DNA of 7,514 bases from CAMBDR01 sp046597185 (lineage in GTDB: Bacteria; Pseudomonadota; Gammaproteobacteria; Burkholderiales; Burkholderiaceae_D): positions 1-7,514 of the forward strand of contig JBKJLF010000373.1 in assembly GCA_046597185.1 (NCBI GenBank). Direction: 5' to 3'. This document shows positions 5,371-7,514 of this stretch, in pieces. The first letter of the stretch is position 1. Every line of letters begins with the position of its first letter. Under the pieces are notes generated by a model. It saw only the letters and a list, made by a program, of their open reading frames with translations. It was not told the origin of the DNA and did no database searches. Both the position numbers and the translations under genes were made by a program.

Positions 5371-6549
5371 TCAATCGCGCTCTACCGCCAACGCCACACC
5401 CATACCGCCGCCAATACACAAACTGGCCAATCCTCGTTTCGCATCACGACGCACCATTTCGTGCAGCAAAGTCACCAAAATGCGGCAACCGGATGCACCA
5501 ATTGGGTGCCCCAAAGCGATCGCGCCACCATTGACATTAATTTTACTGGTATCCCAACCCATTTCTTTATTCACCGCCAAAGCTTGCGCCGCAAAGGCTT
5601 CGTTGATTTCCATCAAATCGAGATCCTGATGCGTCCAACCTGCTTTTTTCAGGCACAATTGCGAAGCAGAAACTGGCCCCATGCCCATAATCGCCGGGTC
5701 CAAACCCGAAGAAGCGTAAGATTTGATACGCGCCATCGGCTTTAAACCCAATTGTTTGGCCATGGTGGCCGACATCAGCATCACCGCTGCGGCACCGTCA
5801 TTGATGCCCGAAGCATTGCCTGCGGTTACGCTACCGTCTTTGGTAAAGGCGGGGCGCAAACCGGACAACGATTCCAGCGTGGCACCCAGTTTAATATATT
5901 CGTCGGTATCGACAATGATACTGCCCTTTTTTTGTGCAATTTCAAGCGCAAAAATTTCATCTTTGAATTTGCCCGCTTTTTGTGCGGCTTCGGCTTTATT
6001 TTGCGAAGCCAAGGCAAATTCATCTTGCTCAGCGCGCGAAATGCCAAACTTGGTCGCCACGTTTTCGGCAGTAATGCCCATATGGTATTGATTGTAGACA
6101 TCCCACAAACCATCGACAATCATGCTATCGGTCAGTTTGGCGTCGCCCATGCGAAAACCGTCACGCGATTGATTCAGTACGTGGGGCGAAGCGCTCATAT
6201 TTTCCTGGCCACCCGCAATAATAATGCTGGCATCGCCACATTTAATCGCTTGCGCCGCCAAATGCGTGGCTTTCAAACCACTACCACATACTTTACCCAC
6301 CATAAAAGCAGGGATATGATTAGGCAAACCTGCGCCGATCAGCGCCTGGCGCGCCGGATTTTGCCCGCAGCCCGCCGTCAACACTTGCCCTAAAATAACT
6401 TCATTGATTAACGCCGGATTCACACCTGTTTGTGCCACCAAGCCTTTGATGACATGCGCACCCATTTGCGCCGCCGACACTTTCGCCAAAGAACCACCAA
6501 ATTTACCCACCGCAGTCCGCCCTGCAGCAACAATCACAACATCATCCAT
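5371..6549 (-). CDS. phaA: Acetyl-CoA acetyltransferase (beta-ketothiolase)
   Basis: This enzyme condenses two acetyl-CoA to acetoacetyl-CoA, the first step of poly-3-hydroxybutyrate synthesis; the reaction is reversible. The product is 392 residues from ATG 6549, with GGAG eight bases upstream, matching the usual thiolase length; the longer in-frame start at 6624 adds an unrelated leader. Catalytic residues are all present: nucleophile Cys88 in KVCGSG, His348 in ALGHPIGASG, and Cys378 in SLCIGGGMG. NEAFAAQALA and GNASGINDGAA, typical thiolase II motifs, are intact. The start MDDVVIVAAGRTAVGKFGGS is characteristic of the biosynthetic PhaA/AtoB class, as is the downstream reductase. It is the first gene of the pair; no PHA synthase (phaC) lies in the window. 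A 5' leader with a terminator-like hairpin may regulate it. Confidence 0.93.
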   Translation of the reverse strand: MDDVVIVAAGRTAVGKFGGSLAKVSAAQMGAHVIKGLVAQTGVNPALINEVILGQVLTAGCGQNPARQALIGAGLPNHIPAFMVGKVCGSGLKATHLAAQAIKCGDASIIIAGGQENMSASPHVLNQSRDGFRMGDAKLTDSMIVDGLWDVYNQYHMGITAENVATKFGISRAEQDEFALASQNKAEAAQKAGKFKDEIFALEIAQKKGSIIVDTDEYIKLGATLESLSGLRPAFTKDGSVTAGNASGINDGAAAVMLMSATMAKQLGLKPMARIKSYASSGLDPAIMGMGPVSASQLCLKKAGWTHQDLDLMEINEAFAAQALAVNKEMGWDTSKINVNGGAIALGHPIGASGCRILVTLLHEMVRRDAKRGLASLCIGGGMGVALAVERD

Positions 6550-6690
6550 ACATCTTTCTCCAGTAAACGGGCTCACTTCCAACAAGGTAGCCCTGAGGCC
6601 CAACAAGAAGGGCCGAATTAACAAATATCATTACCAACAAAAAAATATAACATTAATAAGCATCCTACAAACTGGGCATCAAATTGCGTC

Positions 6691-6716
6691 AAAAGAAAAA
6701 GCACGAAGGTGCTTTT
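6691..6716 (-). terminator. Leftward intrinsic terminator in the phaA upstream region
   Basis: AAAAGCAC (6697-6704) and GTGCTTTT (6709-6716) are perfect 8-bp arms around a 4-base loop. On the minus strand the stem runs straight into TTTTTCTTTT, a proper U-tract, so termination should be leftward. It lies about 150 bases before the phaA ATG and about 50 bases after a TATAAT element, so it would end a short transcript unless bypassed. On the plus strand only four T follow, so it is weaker in that direction. Confidence 0.7.
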
Positions 6717-6767
6717 ACCGCATTTGATACGCTAATCTCAACTTCTGTAGCCATTTGAACTTATCAT

Positions 6768-6773
6768 ATTATA
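6768..6773 (-). promoter_or_regulatory. Leftward TATAAT promoter element upstream of phaA
   Basis: A perfect minus-strand TATAAT lies here; the predicted transcript start is near 6761. The -35 is weak: CACACA at 16-base spacing matches TTGACA at three positions. A weak -35 with an upstream repeat cluster (6850-6882) suggests an activator-dependent promoter. This is the best promoter-like element leading toward phaA. Confidence 0.4.
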
Positions 6774-6849
6774 CACAACCCATTCCGACTGTGTGGTTAC
6801 AGCACGGAAAAATTCACCTGTAAAAGCAAACTTGGGCTCAGTTACAACA

Positions 6850-6882
6850 CCTTTACACTACCTTTACGACGCCTTTACAACA
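6850..6882. repeat. Three 11-bp direct repeats (CCTTTACNNNN), possible regulator site
   Basis: CCTTTAC recurs at 6850, 6861 and 6872, exactly one helical turn apart; the fillers are ACTA, GACG and AACA. On the minus strand this is GTAAAGG with GTAAA N6 GTAAA N6 GTAAA spacing, resembling tandem boxes of OmpR/PhoB-class response regulators, including the CpxR-type GTAAA pair. It lies about 90-120 bases upstream of the predicted leftward start and 136-168 bases before the minC ATG. The regulator is inferred only. Confidence 0.55.
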
Positions 6883-6959
6883 CCGGATCGCTATTATCTA
6901 CGATTCAAATTACCCATGTTTGACGCATTCCAAGTAAAATCCTTTTTTAATTTTTTTAG

Positions 6960-6976
6960 CAAGTCTGTTAGACTTG
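6960..6976. repeat. Inverted repeat ahead of minC
   Basis: CAAGTCT-GTT-AGACTTG is a perfect 7-bp inverted repeat 41 bases before the minC ATG. A T-rich run lies on its left side, so neither strand has the stem-then-T order needed for an intrinsic terminator. It may be an operator or a 5'-leader hairpin. Confidence 0.5.
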
Positions 6977-7017
6977 TCAAACCGAAATGCCACCTTTGGA
7001 CGAGCCGCCGCTTTGAT

Positions 7018-7514
7018 ATGCAAAATAATGCCCTACACAAACCCATAGATATTAAGATTTCCACTGTTGTGGCGATTTCTGTCGTCTTGCATGAGACCGA
7101 CAGCGCGATTTTGGCCGCTGCCTTGCACGATATGACGGGCGGTGCGAATGATTTTTTCGATAATGAATTTGCCGTGATCGATGTCGGCTCGCTGGATGTG
7201 GCGCGCGTAGAGCAAATGGATTGGCCGGAATTAATCCGCTTGCTCAAGGGGGTCAACCTCAACCCGACTGCGGTGCGCAATGCCAGCGTGGAATTGAATG
7301 CGCATTTGGCCAGCTTGGGCTTGTCGGTTGATGACAGCCCAAAAGATCGCCACGTTGCGGCGGCCGAAGTGCACAGCCACGCCGAGCATGCGCAAGCACT
7401 GGCGCAGGCGCATGAGGAACCTACAGCGGCCGAACCAGCTGCCGTAGCCGCGCCAGCCATGCCGGAATTCGCCCCAGAAGCCCCCCCCAAAAAGCCTGCG
7501 GAGCCAGCCGCCGC
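7018..7514 (+). CDS. minC: Septum site-determining protein MinC, N-terminal part (runs off the window)
   Basis: MinC inhibits FtsZ polymerisation away from midcell and works with MinD and MinE, whose genes usually follow. The 165 visible residues begin MQNNALHKPIDIKISTVVAI. Residues about 10-105 match the MinC N-terminal FtsZ-interacting domain: a first strand DIKISTVVAISVVL, a helix SAILAAALHDM, then FFDNEFAVIDVG and LLKGVNLNPTAVRNA. From about 108 a low-complexity linker rich in Ala, Pro, Glu and His begins. The C-terminal beta-helix domain that binds MinD lies past the window end. The linker is already over 55 residues, longer than in the compact E. coli protein. The start is uncertain: no Shine-Dalgarno precedes ATG 7018, and the frame stays open upstream through ATG 6916, but the homology begins after 7018. 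Confidence 0.85.
   Translation, partial: MQNNALHKPIDIKISTVVAISVVLHETDSAILAAALHDMTGGANDFFDNEFAVIDVGSLDVARVEQMDWPELIRLLKGVNLNPTAVRNASVELNAHLASLGLSVDDSPKDRHVAAAEVHSHAEHAQALAQAHEEPTAAEPAAVAAPAMPEFAPEAPPKKPAEPAA

Larger units (their letters stand above)
6550..7017. other. 468-base divergent intergenic region between phaA and minC
   Basis: No ORF here has supporting evidence. The stretch holds a small GGCCC/GGGCC hairpin in the phaA leader (6597-6614), a leftward intrinsic terminator (6691-6716) and a leftward TATAAT element (6768-6773). It also holds three 11-bp CCTTTAC repeats (6850-6882), a T-rich stretch (6943-6957) and a 7-bp inverted repeat (6960-6976). It must carry the promoters of both flanking genes; no convincing rightward promoter for minC could be identified. 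Confidence 0.7.

Noticed and set aside
5248..6393. Plus-strand open frames opposite phaA and the phaA-phaB spacer
   Set aside because: They are antisense to a thiolase with all catalytic residues; one merely translates the tandem repeat.
6689..6754. A 21-residue leader peptide in the short transcript upstream of phaA
   Set aside because: Its ATG would lie about seven bases from the predicted transcript start with no ribosome site, and it reads through the terminator stem; there is no run of regulatory codons.
6916..7017. N-terminal extension of MinC from ATG 6916
   Set aside because: The extra 34 residues do not look like MinC, the T-rich and hairpin sequence looks non-coding, and the domain match starts after 7018; the start remains uncertain.
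6894..7490. A 198-codon open frame on the minus strand opposite minC
   Set aside because: Composition is Ala/Ser/Cys-rich as expected from the antisense of the Ala-rich linker; the plus-strand frame matches MinC.

Overview
The window looks like a piece of a Gram-negative chromosome, most likely a betaproteobacterium and perhaps a Neisseriales-type one. The basis is the combination of a PHB acetyl-CoA acetyltransferase/acetoacetyl-CoA reductase pair, a periplasmic sulfate-binding protein, a Sel1-repeat protein, a degenerate EAL protein and a minC gene, at moderate GC with good Shine-Dalgarno sites. The taxonomic placement is inference, not measured.

Left edge (1-900) is accessory in character. 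A small unrecognised plus-strand ORF (about 6-302) runs straight into a sequence with the layout of an integron attC site (302-369). Directly against its right boundary lies a minus-strand AbrB/SpoVT-like antitoxin gene (370-612). This gene is broken by a TGA where relatives carry a Trp codon, and no toxin gene remains beside it. A palindrome (678-692) sits in its upstream region. This edge therefore looks like the end of a cassette array abutting a decayed toxin-antitoxin locus.

The middle (800-6549) is entirely minus strand. Reading leftward from the right: phaA (acetyl-CoA to acetoacetyl-CoA) and phaB (acetoacetyl-CoA to 3-hydroxybutyryl-CoA) form a PHB precursor operon, with no PHA synthase in view. 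A secreted protein with seven Sel1 repeats follows, then a sulfate-binding protein gene. After that comes the C-terminal part of an RBBP9/YdeN-type hydrolase that has lost its N-terminal half, and an EAL-fold protein without its catalytic residues. A possible 34-residue membrane peptide overlaps the stop of the EAL gene.

Right edge (6550-7514): a 468-base gene-free stretch separates phaA from a plus-strand gene whose product matches the N-terminal domain of the division inhibitor MinC and runs off the window. The gap holds three 11-bp CCTTTAC repeats, a leftward TATAAT promoter element and, about 50 bases further on, a leftward intrinsic terminator. This arrangement suggests a short RNA or an attenuated phaA leader. 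A hairpin lies just before minC.

No complete new multi-gene system is evident. The most interesting points are the attC/broken-antitoxin junction, the promoter-terminator-iteron arrangement upstream of phaA, and the catalytically dead EAL protein.
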